Source: Marinimicrobium sp050113635 (GTDB lineage: Bacteria; Pseudomonadota; Gammaproteobacteria; Pseudomonadales; Cellvibrionaceae). From it: DNA of 64,000 nucleotides. Below are positions 44,314 through 52,785 of the stretch, one piece after another (the stretch's first letter is position 1; every line of letters begins with the position of its first letter). The translations under genes were made by a program, and so were the position numbers. The stretch lies in NCBI RefSeq assembly GCF_050113635.1, contig NZ_JBNJLT010000002.1, forward strand, positions 411,076 to 475,075, written 5' to 3'. The notes beneath the pieces are model-generated. The model saw only the letters and a list, made by a program, of their open reading frames with translations. It did not search any database and was not told where the DNA came from.

Positions 44314-45405
44314 ATGAACAGCAAGATGGAAACCCGCGCCTTCCTCTGGTTGCTACTGCTCGTTTCCATGGCCTTTCTCTGGGTGCTCAAACCCTTTTTC
44401 GGCCCCATCTTCTGGGCCTGCGCCGTCGCCATTATCTTCTACCCCCTGCACCAACGGCTGCTGAAGCGCTTTCACAACAGAGTCAATCTCGCCTCTTTGG
44501 CAACCTTGCTGATCTGCCTCGTTATCGTCATCCTGCCTGTCATTTTTATCGTCACGTCAGTGGTGGCCGAGGGCGTCAGTCTTTATGAAAAAATGGATGG
44601 GGGGGACATCAAACCCGATCAGTTCATTGAGAAAATCCATTCCAACTTTCCCATTATCCAGAATACTCTGGACCGCTTTGGCATCAGTCTCGAAGCACTG
44701 AAAAGCCACGCCACCGATGCCGCCATGGCCAGCGGCAAGTTTCTGGCACAACACACTTTCGATATCGGCCAGAACGCGTTTCGTTTTGTACTGAACGTCT
44801 GCCTGATGGTGTACCTCACCTTCTTTATGCTGCGCGACGGCCAGCGCCTGCTGGAGTTGCTCATTCAGGCACTGCCAATCGGTGACGAGCGCGAACGCCT
44901 GCTGTTTCGCAAGTTTGCGGAAGTGACGCGGGCCACGGTCAAAGGCAACATCGTGGTGGCTGCCGTTCAGGGGACGCTGGGCGGTATTATTTTTTGGCTT
45001 TTGGGTATTCCGGCCGCGCTGCTCTGGGGCGTGATCATGGCGTTCGCCTCGCTGATTCCCGCCGTGGGCGCGGCGATTATCTGGGCGCCCGCCGCACTTT
45101 ACCTGATCGCCACGGGTGATGTGGTACAAGGCGTGACCCTGATCGCCTTTGGTGCCGGCGTCATTGGCCTGGTGGATAACCTGTTGCGCCCCGTGCTGGT
45201 CGGGAGGGACACCAAACTGCCGGACTATATCGTGCTGCTCTCCACGCTCGGCGGTATTGCGCTGTTCGGTATCAATGGCTTTGTCATCGGGCCGCTGATC
45301 GCCGCGCTGTTTGTCGTTTTTTGGGGTATTTTTGTGCGCGAGTTCAACCCATCCGGTCACAGCGATTCTTCGGAGCTTGCTTCCTCGGACAGTGGCGCTC
45401 CCTGA
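44314..45405 (+). CDS. AI-2E family transporter / PerM-type membrane protein
   Basis: 363 aa. Hydrophobic segments at the N-terminus (FLWLLLLVSMAFLWVLKPFF, FWACAVAIIFYPLHQ, LATLLICLVIVILPVIFIV), a soluble part of about 90 residues, then several C-terminal helices with VVAAVQGTLGGIIFWLLGIP and LIPAVGAAIIWAPAALYLI. This is the AI-2E/UPF0118 pattern. Members export small molecules or act as ion antiporters; the name from autoinducer-2 export applies to few. AAGGA eight bases before the ATG. Confidence 0.9.
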   Translation: MNSKMETRAFLWLLLLVSMAFLWVLKPFFGPIFWACAVAIIFYPLHQRLLKRFHNRVNLASLATLLICLVIVILPVIFIVTSVVAEGVSLYEKMDGGDIKPDQFIEKIHSNFPIIQNTLDRFGISLEALKSHATDAAMASGKFLAQHTFDIGQNAFRFVLNVCLMVYLTFFMLRDGQRLLELLIQALPIGDERERLLFRKFAEVTRATVKGNIVVAAVQGTLGGIIFWLLGIPAALLWGVIMAFASLIPAVGAAIIWAPAALYLIATGDVVQGVTLIAFGAGVIGLVDNLLRPVLVGRDTKLPDYIVLLSTLGGIALFGINGFVIGPLIAALFVVFWGIFVREFNPSGHSDSSELASSDSGAP

Positions 45406-45479
45406 GCGCCGCGTGACGATAGACGCTGTGCTAAACTCCCCCTCTTTTTATCATGCCCGCCAGGAGCACTGGATAAGCT

Positions 45480-46391
45480 ATGTGGTTTAAAAACCTGCGA
45501 CTGTTCCAACTGACCGAAGACTTTTCCCTCACCGCCGAACAACTATCACAACAACTGAGCCAGGCGCCGTTCCAACCCTGCGGGAGCCAGGATCTTATCC
45601 GCTACGGCTGGGTACCTCCCGCTGGCGACAACGCCGAGGATTTTGTGCACGCCACGCAAGATTATCTGATGGTGTGCGCCAAGCGGCAGGAAAAAATACT
45701 GCCCTCGTCGGTCGTCAATGAACACCTCGAAGAAAAGGTCTCCCAGATCAAGGCGGACGAAGGTCGCCCCGTGGGCCGGAAAGAAAAGCAATCGCTGAAA
45801 GATGAAATCATTTTTGATCTGTTGCCCCAGGCTTTCAAGAAGTCCTCGCGCGACTATGCTTACATTGCCAAACGCGAGCGCCTGATTGTGGTCAACAGCG
45901 CCTCCGCCAAGCGCGCCGAAGAGTTGCTGAGTCAGCTGCGCGAAGCCCTGGGCACGCTCAAGGCGGTACCTCTGACGCCACAACACGCGCCCGCACAAAT
46001 GATGACCCACTGGCTGCGCGGTGAGCCCTTGCCGGCCGACTTCGAGCTGGGCGAGGAATGTGAATTTCAGGCGGGCAAGGACAGCCGCGTGGTGCGTTGC
46101 AAGAATGTGGATCTCACCGCCCCAGAGGTGGCCAGCCATCTGGAAGCCGGCATGTTTGCCAGTAAACTGGCCCTGACCTGGAAAGAAGCCATCCATTTTG
46201 TGCTGGATGACCAGTTCGCTGTTAAGCGCCTGAAGTTCGAAGACAAACTGTTGGAGCAGGCGGGAGACCGCAACCCCGACACGGCGGCGGAAGCCTTTGA
46301 TGCCGATTTCGCCGTGATGAGCATCGAAATTACGGCACTGGTGAAAGCCCTGCTAGACGCCTTCGGCGGAGCGGTGGAAACCGACAGTTAG
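45480..46391 (+). CDS. rdgC: Recombination-associated protein RdgC
   Basis: 303 aa, the family length. MWFKNLRLFQLTEDFSLTAE, GSQDLIRYGWVPP, EKILPSSVVNEHLEEKVSQI and MTHWLRGEPLPADFELGEEC are typical. RdgC forms a ring around double-stranded DNA and modulates RecA. AGGAG about ten bases upstream of ATG 45480. Convergent with lipA over a shared hairpin. Confidence 0.96.
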   Translation: MWFKNLRLFQLTEDFSLTAEQLSQQLSQAPFQPCGSQDLIRYGWVPPAGDNAEDFVHATQDYLMVCAKRQEKILPSSVVNEHLEEKVSQIKADEGRPVGRKEKQSLKDEIIFDLLPQAFKKSSRDYAYIAKRERLIVVNSASAKRAEELLSQLREALGTLKAVPLTPQHAPAQMMTHWLRGEPLPADFELGEECEFQAGKDSRVVRCKNVDLTAPEVASHLEAGMFASKLALTWKEAIHFVLDDQFAVKRLKFEDKLLEQAGDRNPDTAAEAFDADFAVMSIEITALVKALLDAFGGAVETDS

Positions 46392-46410
46392 AGGACGGGG
46401 GGTTAAGCCT

Positions 46411-46440
46411 ATCCGGCCTGGGATCAGGCCGGATGATTTC
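46411..46440. terminator. Terminator hairpin between rdgC and lipA
   Basis: ATCCGGCCTG (46411-46420), loop GGAT, CAGGCCGGAT (46425-46434): a perfect 10-bp stem between convergent genes, followed on the plus strand by GATTTC. The T run is short, so efficiency is uncertain. Confidence 0.65.
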
Positions 46441-46447
46441 AAAGGAT

Positions 46448-47464
46448 TCAACGGGCCGACGATGCCAGCAATTGATCCACAACGCCCACTTCTTCACCAT
46501 GAGCCTGTTTGTCGGCGTGATAGCTTGAACGCACCAGCGGGCCACAGGCCGCGTGCTTGAAGCCCAGTTCGTGAGCCAGCCGCGTGTACTCGGCAAATTC
46601 GTCCGGGTGTACAAAGCGGTCCACCGGTAAATGATCGCGTGACGGCTGCAAATACTGGCCGATAGTGATCATATCGATATTGTGGGCGCGCATATCCCGC
46701 ATCACGTCGAGAATTTCTTCTTTGCTCTCGCCCAACCCCACCATCAGACCGGATTTGGTCAGCACATCGGGGCGGCGCTTTTTGTATTCTTTCAGCAGTT
46801 TGAGCGACCACTGGTAATTGGCGCCAGGACGGGCCTGACGATACAGACGGGGAACGGTTTCCAGATTGTGGTTGAACACATCCGGGGCCTCGCCTTCGAG
46901 AATGTCCAGCGCCACATCCATCCGACCGCGGAAGTCCGGGGTCAGAATTTCCACCTGCAAATTGGGGCTGTGAATGCGGGATTCACGAATGCAGTCCGCA
47001 AAATGCTGGGCACCACCATCGCGCAGATCATCGCGGTCTACCGAGGTGATAACCACGTACTTCAACTGCATTTCCGCAATGGCTTTCGCCAGGTGCTCGG
47101 GCTCGCTTTCGTCCAGCGGGTTAGGCTTGCCGTGGCCCACGTCGCAAAAGGGGCAGCGACGGGTACAGATTTCGCCCATGATCATAAAGGTGGCGGTACC
47201 GCCGCTGAAGCATTCGCCCAGATTGGGGCAATTGGCTTCCTCGCACACTGACGCCAGGTTGTTCTTGCGCAGAATCTGTTTGATCCGATCCACTTCCGGA
47301 GAGGCAGGCACCCGTACACGAATCCAGTCGGGCTTGCGCTGCACCTCATCGGAAGCGATCACTTTAACCGGAATCCGCTCGACCTTATCGGCATCGCGCA
47401 GTTTTTCACCCTGGCGAAGGCGGCGGGTACGCTTGACGGGTTGTATTTCAGGGGTTTCGGACAT
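46448..47464 (-). CDS. lipA: Lipoyl synthase
   Basis: 338 aa radical-SAM enzyme that inserts two sulfurs into octanoyl chains on lipoyl domains. The auxiliary cluster motif CEEANCPNLGEC and the SAM cluster motif CTRRCPFC are both present; PLDESEPEHLAKAI and KSGLMVGLGES are conserved. The N-terminus is basic, as usual. It is the last gene of the dacA-ybeD-lipB-lipA series, 74 bases after lipB. Confidence 0.97.
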   Translation of the reverse strand: MSETPEIQPVKRTRRLRQGEKLRDADKVERIPVKVIASDEVQRKPDWIRVRVPASPEVDRIKQILRKNNLASVCEEANCPNLGECFSGGTATFMIMGEICTRRCPFCDVGHGKPNPLDESEPEHLAKAIAEMQLKYVVITSVDRDDLRDGGAQHFADCIRESRIHSPNLQVEILTPDFRGRMDVALDILEGEAPDVFNHNLETVPRLYRQARPGANYQWSLKLLKEYKKRRPDVLTKSGLMVGLGESKEEILDVMRDMRAHNIDMITIGQYLQPSRDHLPVDRFVHPDEFAEYTRLAHELGFKHAACGPLVRSSYHADKQAHGEEVGVVDQLLASSAR

Positions 47465-47538
47465 TCGATTCTCTCAAGTAATTTCTCAAGCCATCCTCTC
47501 AAGAAAGACAGCTTGCAACTACAGATGGCTGGGCGTGG

Positions 47539-48216
47539 CTACTCGCACGCTGGCGACGGCATTGTACACGAATAGCCCAATTTCTGTACAAAGTGCCGGG
47601 TCAGGTCGGCTTTGATCTGAGACAGCGGCGGCGCAGGGCTCATGCGATCAATCAACTGCGTCATATTCAATCCCTGGTAACCACAGGGGTTGATTCGCCC
47701 AAAGGGTTCCATATCCATGGCCACATTGAGGGCCAGACCGTGGAAGCTGCACCCGCGGCGTACTCTCAGGCCGAGCGAGGCGATTTTGTCACCCTCCACA
47801 TACACGCCGGGCGCATCCGCACGGGCATAGGCTTCAACGCCGTATTCGTCCAGCAACGCCACCAGTGTCTGCTCCAGCGCGGTCACCAGATCCCGAACGC
47901 CTATCCCCAGACGCCGCAGGTCCAGCAGCGGATAGGCGACCAGCTGGCCGGGGCCGTGATAGGTGACCTGACCGCCGCGATCAGTCTGCACCACCGGTAT
48001 ATCCCCCGGCAATAACAGGTGCTCGGGTTTGCCCGCCTGCCCCTGCGTGAACACCGGGGGGTGCTCTACCAGCCATAACTGGTCCGGGGTATGGGCGTCA
48101 CGGCTATCGGTGAGGGTGCGCATCTCAGCCCACACCGGCTCGTAGGGCCGGATGCCCAGGTCGGTCACGGCCAGGGGTTCCGCGCCGGAGTGAGCGGGTC
48201 GGGCGGCAGCGGTCAA
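47539..48216 (-). CDS. lipB: Octanoyltransferase LipB
   Basis: 225 aa. It moves octanoate from acyl carrier protein to lipoyl domains, the step before LipA. LWLVEHPPVFTQGQAGKPEH, DRGGQVTYHGPGQLVAYPLL (conserved active-site region), KIASLGLRVRRGCSFHGLAL with the catalytic Lys and HGLALNV are present; the usual catalytic Cys lies in NPCGYQGL. The start is uncertain: the TTG at 48214-48216 directly abuts ybeD, and a GTG about 16 codons inside is an alternative. Confidence 0.94.
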   Translation of the reverse strand: MTAAARPAHSGAEPLAVTDLGIRPYEPVWAEMRTLTDSRDAHTPDQLWLVEHPPVFTQGQAGKPEHLLLPGDIPVVQTDRGGQVTYHGPGQLVAYPLLDLRRLGIGVRDLVTALEQTLVALLDEYGVEAYARADAPGVYVEGDKIASLGLRVRRGCSFHGLALNVAMDMEPFGRINPCGYQGLNMTQLIDRMSPAPPLSQIKADLTRHFVQKLGYSCTMPSPACE

Positions 48217-48217
48217 T

Positions 48218-48496
48218 TTACAACACCATCTTGGTCACGGAGCTGGCAATCAGCTCCTGATGGATGGATTTAAGCTGTGGCTCTCCCGTGGCGGTAATCC
48301 ATACGGTCAGAGACTGGTAGGTGCCGTTGCGGCTGGCTTTGACCCGAATCCGGCTCTGATCAAAACCGGGGGCGTGACGCTCCATCACCTCAACCACCAG
48401 TTGCGGCAGTTCGTCCCCGGCATCCCCCAGCACTTTGATGGGATAGTTCTCGCAGGGGAATTCAATTTTAGGGGCGTCGGGCTGGTGATCAGACAT
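48218..48496 (-). CDS. ybeD: DUF493 family protein YbeD
   Basis: 92 aa. KIEFPCENYPIKVLGDAGDE, RIRVKASRNGTYQSLTVWIT and QLKSIHQELIASSVTKMVL are diagnostic of the ybeD family, which has an ACT-like fold and an unproven regulatory role in lipoate or protein turnover. I chose ATG 48494-48496; the longer frame to 48631 reads into the upstream gap. It sits between dacA and lipB, the standard order. Confidence 0.93.
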   Translation of the reverse strand: MSDHQPDAPKIEFPCENYPIKVLGDAGDELPQLVVEVMERHAPGFDQSRIRVKASRNGTYQSLTVWITATGEPQLKSIHQELIASSVTKMVL

Positions 48497-48593
48497 AATA
48501 CGGGAACCTTGGCCGGTGTCGCTCGAGTGGGTGGCAAGGCGGGTATTATAACAGGCCCGGCGCTTCCCTGCCCCGGTGACCCGTGCGTTGCGG

Positions 48594-49742
48594 TTACTTG
48601 AAAAGCTGGATGAAAAACAGCTTGATGGCATCGATCAGGCGGGCAAAGAACCCGGCCGGCTCCACGGGTTCCAGCGCCACCAGCGGCGCATCCACCAGGC
48701 GCTCGCCGTCCAGGTCTATGGTCAGGCGGCCCAGTTCCTCTCCAGCCTCAATCGGCGCGCGGATGACTTCGTCAATATGCATTTGCGCATCCAGTTGGCT
48801 CTCGGCACCGCGTGGAATTGTCAATTGAATGTCTTCCTTCACGCCGAGTACCACTTCTTCCTGTTTACCGGACCAGACGCGTGAGCGCTGCAACTCATCG
48901 CCCGCACTGTAAATAGAGCGAGTCTGATAGTAGCGGAAACCGTAGGCGAGTAGCTTTTCCGTTTCCGACGCACGGGCGTTCTCACTGCTGGTGCCCATCA
49001 CCACCGCGATCAGACGCATTCCGTCGCGCTTGGCGGAGGCCACCAGACAAAAACCCGCTTCTTCGGTATGGCCGGTTTTCAGTCCGTCCACGGAGTCATC
49101 GCGGAACAGCAGGCGATTACGGTTGGCCTGATTAATGCCGTTGTAGGAGAAATGCTTTTCCCTGTAGATATCGTAGTGTTCGGGGTGATCGTTGATCACC
49201 GCTTTCGCCAGAGCCGCCAAGTCGCGGGCGGTGGTGTGGTGTCCCTCAGCGGGCCACCCTGTAGAGTTCTTGTATTGCGTGTGCGTCATCCCCAGCTTGG
49301 CGGCGGTTTGGTTCATGATGTCCACGAACCCTTCCTCGCTGCCGGCCACGTGTTCCGCCAGGGCAATACTGGCATCGTTGCCCGACTGAATGATTACGCC
49401 GCGCATCAGATCCATCAGGTCAACCTGAGTACCCTCTTGCACAAACATTTTCGAGCCGCCCTTGCGCCATGCCTTGACACTGATATTCACCTTGTCATGC
49501 TCGCCAATACGGCCTTGTTCCATCTCTTCAGACACAATGTACGTGGTCATCAACTTGGTCAGGCTGGCAGGCGGTAAAACCATATCCGCTTCCTGTTCCA
49601 CCAACACCCTCCCGGTGTCCGCATCGACCAGCAGGTACGCCGTGGCGGCCAGACGCGGCGGCGACGGAATAATGACCTGCTGCGCCTGCACAACGGCGGT
49701 CAATAACATCAGAATGATGGCCGGGAAGAGTTTTTGTATCAT
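48594..49742 (-). CDS. dacA: D-alanyl-D-alanine carboxypeptidase (PBP5/6 type)
   Basis: 382 aa. A signal peptide (MIQKLFPAIILMLLTAVVQA) precedes the penicillin-binding domain with SLTK (active Ser ~61), SGNDAS and KTGHT motifs, then the beta-rich C-terminal domain and an amphipathic tail (ARLIDAIKLFFIQLFK) that anchors the protein to the inner membrane. It trims the terminal D-Ala of pentapeptides. The gene follows rlpA after 65 bases. Confidence 0.95.
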   Translation of the reverse strand: MIQKLFPAIILMLLTAVVQAQQVIIPSPPRLAATAYLLVDADTGRVLVEQEADMVLPPASLTKLMTTYIVSEEMEQGRIGEHDKVNISVKAWRKGGSKMFVQEGTQVDLMDLMRGVIIQSGNDASIALAEHVAGSEEGFVDIMNQTAAKLGMTHTQYKNSTGWPAEGHHTTARDLAALAKAVINDHPEHYDIYREKHFSYNGINQANRNRLLFRDDSVDGLKTGHTEEAGFCLVASAKRDGMRLIAVVMGTSSENARASETEKLLAYGFRYYQTRSIYSAGDELQRSRVWSGKQEEVVLGVKEDIQLTIPRGAESQLDAQMHIDEVIRAPIEAGEELGRLTIDLDGERLVDAPLVALEPVEPAGFFARLIDAIKLFFIQLFK

Positions 49743-49807
49743 GACGAAACCACTGTTTTAAACGTTAAAGGTTGGTAATGTGTCGGGAAAGTGCGGAAAT
49801 TCTAGCA

Positions 49808-50629
49808 CTATTCCTTCACGATATGGGTTTGCTCAATGGCGTTTCTGCGCAGTTGCTCACGCACTTCGGCAACCTCTGTTGTATTGGTCAGTGGCCCGAT
49901 GCGCACCCGGTGCAGTTCGGGCAATTCTTCCGGACTGTGGATCACTACCGGGTATCCCACCATGCCGCTGACGCGTTCGCGTTGTTGCTCAGCGGCCCCC
50001 AGCGTACTGAACGCGCCGACTTGCAGGTAGGTTTGCTCTCCACTGGGGATCGCCACGGCATCGGACGCCTCTTCGGCCCGCAAGGGCGCGGGCGGCTGAT
50101 CGCCGGGCACGATAATTTCCACTTCCACTCGTGCGGTGCCATGATTCGCGAAGCCGAGCCGTTGCGCAGCGGCGTAACTCAAGTCAATGATACGTCCTCC
50201 GTGAAAGGGCCCGCGATCATTGACCCGCACTACCACTTGCCGCCGATTATCCAGATTGGTAACCCGAACATAGCTCGGAATCGGCAGCGTTTTATGCGCG
50301 GCCGTCATGGCGTACATGTCGTAGACCTCACCGTTCGAGGTGCGGCGACCATGAAATTTCTTGCCGTACCATGACGCGATACCCTGCTCGCGATAGCCGG
50401 TTTCATCGTCCATCAAATGGTAAGTCTGCCCGAGCACCGTGTACGGATTTTTATTGCCCGCCGCCGTGCGCACTTCATGGCGAGGCACTGCATCGGGTAC
50501 GTGGGATGTATCCACCGGACGGTCCGGGCCTCGGTCTTTCTCTTCAAACGGACCTTGCGTGCTGCAAGCGCCCAACCCCATCAACACAACGATCAGCGCT
50601 CCAAGGAACGCGCGATTACCCGCTTTCAC
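49808..50629 (-). CDS. rlpA: Septal ring lytic transglycosylase RlpA-type lipoprotein
   Basis: 273 aa. Lipobox GLGAC (Cys ~22), the double-psi barrel domain with GIASWYGKKFHGRRTSNGE and VRVNDRGPFHGGRIIDLS, and a C-terminal SPOR domain (TYLQVGAFSTLGAAEQQRER) that binds denuded glycan at the septum. Members cleave naked glycan strands. The start overlaps mltB's stop by four bases. Confidence 0.94.
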   Translation of the reverse strand: MKAGNRAFLGALIVVLMGLGACSTQGPFEEKDRGPDRPVDTSHVPDAVPRHEVRTAAGNKNPYTVLGQTYHLMDDETGYREQGIASWYGKKFHGRRTSNGEVYDMYAMTAAHKTLPIPSYVRVTNLDNRRQVVVRVNDRGPFHGGRIIDLSYAAAQRLGFANHGTARVEVEIIVPGDQPPAPLRAEEASDAVAIPSGEQTYLQVGAFSTLGAAEQQRERVSGMVGYPVVIHSPEELPELHRVRIGPLTNTTEVAEVREQLRRNAIEQTHIVKE

Positions 50630-51624
50630 AACTGTTTCTCCATTGCGGTTTTTATTTCCCGACTCAAATGATCGACAGCCAGGGCATACAAGTGACTGCG
50701 GTTGTACCGGGTAATGACATAAAAATTATGGAAGACCAGCCAGAATTCTTCCCCGTGATCGCCCTCCAGCCACAACGCATTGGCCGGCATATCAGCGGGC
50801 AACTCGAAAATGGGGCTCAGGCCGCGCTCGTTCCAGTCGCCCACACTGTGCTGGGGCGGGTCAATGCGGTTCCAGTCTTTTTCGTCGCCGCGTTCCACTT
50901 CGCCGGAGGCCCGGGCGCGCACCGCTACCAACCCATCCCGCTGCCAGCCGTGCTCGGCAAAATAATTGGCTACACTGCCAATGGCGTCGGTTGGATTGTT
51001 CCAGATATCGGCAAAGCCATCGCCGTCAAAATCAATCGCGTAATGCCGGTAGCTCGATGGCATAAACTGGCCATACCCCATGGCTCCGGCATAGGACCCT
51101 TTAAAGGCCAAAGGGTTCTGCTCGTGTTCGCGCATCAGGATAAAGTACTGTTTCAGCTCCTTGCGGAAAAACGGCGCGCGCGGCGGGTAATCGAACGCCA
51201 GTGTACTCAGAGCATCAATGACGCGATGCGATCCGGTGATACGGCCATAATGCGTTTCCACGCCGATAATGGCCAGAATAACCTCGGCGGGTACACCCAG
51301 CTCCTGCTCCGCCCGCTGGAACGCGTCGCGGTTTTCCTGCCAGAACTCGACGCCCCGCTCCACCCGCAATGGCTGTACAAAAATAGGACGATACTCGGCC
51401 CAGGTACGGGTGCGCTCAGCGGGTCGGGCGATGGCCTCCAGAATCGAGTCCTGCCGCTGCGCCTCGCCCAGCCAGGCGGTTAACGGCTCGCGCTCGAAGC
51501 CTTCGTCTTCCACCATTTCATCAATAAAGGCTCTCGCCTCGGGATGCTCCCGATAATCCGCGCGCGCGGCGGCAGCTATCAGGCACAGCGCCCACACAGT
51601 CAGCTCAATCACTCGTCTTGGCAT
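50626..51624 (-). CDS. mltB: Lytic murein transglycosylase B
   Basis: 332 aa. A short signal-like N-terminus (VIELTVWALCLIAAAARA) is followed by the MltB domain: FVQPLRVERGVEFWQENRDA, AIIGVETHYGRITGSHRVID with the catalytic Glu, KGSYAGAMGYGQFMPSSYRH and WNNPTDAIGSVANYFAEHGW. It cleaves peptidoglycan with formation of 1,6-anhydroMurNAc. No lipobox Cys is visible, so it may be a soluble (Slt35-like) or membrane-anchored form. It follows rodA by three bases. Confidence 0.94.
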   Translation of the reverse strand: MPRRVIELTVWALCLIAAAARADYREHPEARAFIDEMVEDEGFEREPLTAWLGEAQRQDSILEAIARPAERTRTWAEYRPIFVQPLRVERGVEFWQENRDAFQRAEQELGVPAEVILAIIGVETHYGRITGSHRVIDALSTLAFDYPPRAPFFRKELKQYFILMREHEQNPLAFKGSYAGAMGYGQFMPSSYRHYAIDFDGDGFADIWNNPTDAIGSVANYFAEHGWQRDGLVAVRARASGEVERGDEKDWNRIDPPQHSVGDWNERGLSPIFELPADMPANALWLEGDHGEEFWLVFHNFYVITRYNRSHLYALAVDHLSREIKTAMEKQL

Positions 51625-51627
51625 TAC

Positions 51628-52785
51628 TTACTCCTGGCGGATCACACGACGGCGTTCAGTGGCTATGGCCATCAATATGCCGAAGCCGGCCATCAACGTG
51701 ACCATGGCCGTCCCCCCCTGACTGACCAGTGGCAGAGGCACCCCCACCACGGGCAGCATACCGGAGACCATACCTGCATTCACGAACACATAGACAAAAA
51801 ACGTAAAGGTAATACTGGCCGCCAGCAGCCGGCTGAAACTCCCCTGGGCGTGAACGGCGATCAGCATTCCACGCGCGATAATCAGGCAATACAGCGTCAT
51901 CAACAGCAGTATGCCCAACAGGCCAAACTCTTCACCCAGCACGGCGATGATAAAGTCGGTGTGCCCCTCCGGCAGGAAATCAAGCTGGGACTGCGTGCCT
52001 TGCAGCCAGCCCTTGCCGGAATAACCGCCGGAGCCAATCGCGGTTTTCGACTGAATAATGTTCCACCCGGCCCCGAGGCTGTCTTTTTCCGGATCGAGCA
52101 ACGTAAGCACTCGCTGACGCTGATACTCATGCATGCCAAAGTGCCACATCGGCCAGATACCGGCCAAAACCGCCCCGAGCGCGATCAGGATATAGCGCCA
52201 GCCCAGACCGGAAAAAAACAGCACCACCATCCCCGACGACGCCACCAGCAAGGAGGTGCCGAGATCCGGCTGCTGCGCGATCAGCAGCACTGGTACAGCC
52301 ATCAGTACCAGCGACACGACGACATAGCGAAAGCGCGGGGGCAGCATACGCTGGCCCAGATACGCGGACACCATCATCGGTGTCGCGAGTTTCATGATTT
52401 CCGAGGGCTGAAACCGCATGCCACCCACGCCGAGCCACCGCTGAGCGCCCATGGCATGCACCCCCATCAGCATGACCAATGTGAGCATGATGACCCCCGC
52501 GAGATACATCCAAGGTGCCACACGTCGCATAAAATGCGGGGGTATCTGAGCGATGACCACCGCCCCGCCCAGGGCAACCAGAAAGTACAGCCCCTGGCGC
52601 CGCACGCCGTCGATGGACTGCCCATTGGCGCTATACAGCACAATCAAGCCATAGGCGGCGACACACAGCAGGAGTATCAGTAACGTAAAGTCCAGATGCA
52701 GGCGCTGCTGAAGACGATCACGGCGCCGCAAACCGTCTCGACCTTCTCCTCCGGGCAGGCGGCGCAGAAAATCCTGATGCTTCAC
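51628..52785 (-). CDS. rodA: Rod-shape SEDS glycosyltransferase RodA
   Basis: 385 aa with about ten membrane helices. It polymerises lipid II glycan in the elongasome with PBP2. YGLIVLYSANGQSIDGVRRQ, QPSEIMKLATPMMVSAYLGQ, QPDLGTSLLVASSGMVVLFF (with the catalytic Asp region), GGYSGKGWLQGTQSQLDFLP and PLVSQGGTAMVTLMAGFG are typical. It starts with ATG overlapping the mrdA stop by four bases. Confidence 0.96.
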   Translation of the reverse strand: MKHQDFLRRLPGGEGRDGLRRRDRLQQRLHLDFTLLILLLCVAAYGLIVLYSANGQSIDGVRRQGLYFLVALGGAVVIAQIPPHFMRRVAPWMYLAGVIMLTLVMLMGVHAMGAQRWLGVGGMRFQPSEIMKLATPMMVSAYLGQRMLPPRFRYVVVSLVLMAVPVLLIAQQPDLGTSLLVASSGMVVLFFSGLGWRYILIALGAVLAGIWPMWHFGMHEYQRQRVLTLLDPEKDSLGAGWNIIQSKTAIGSGGYSGKGWLQGTQSQLDFLPEGHTDFIIAVLGEEFGLLGILLLMTLYCLIIARGMLIAVHAQGSFSRLLAASITFTFFVYVFVNAGMVSGMLPVVGVPLPLVSQGGTAMVTLMAGFGILMAIATERRRVIRQE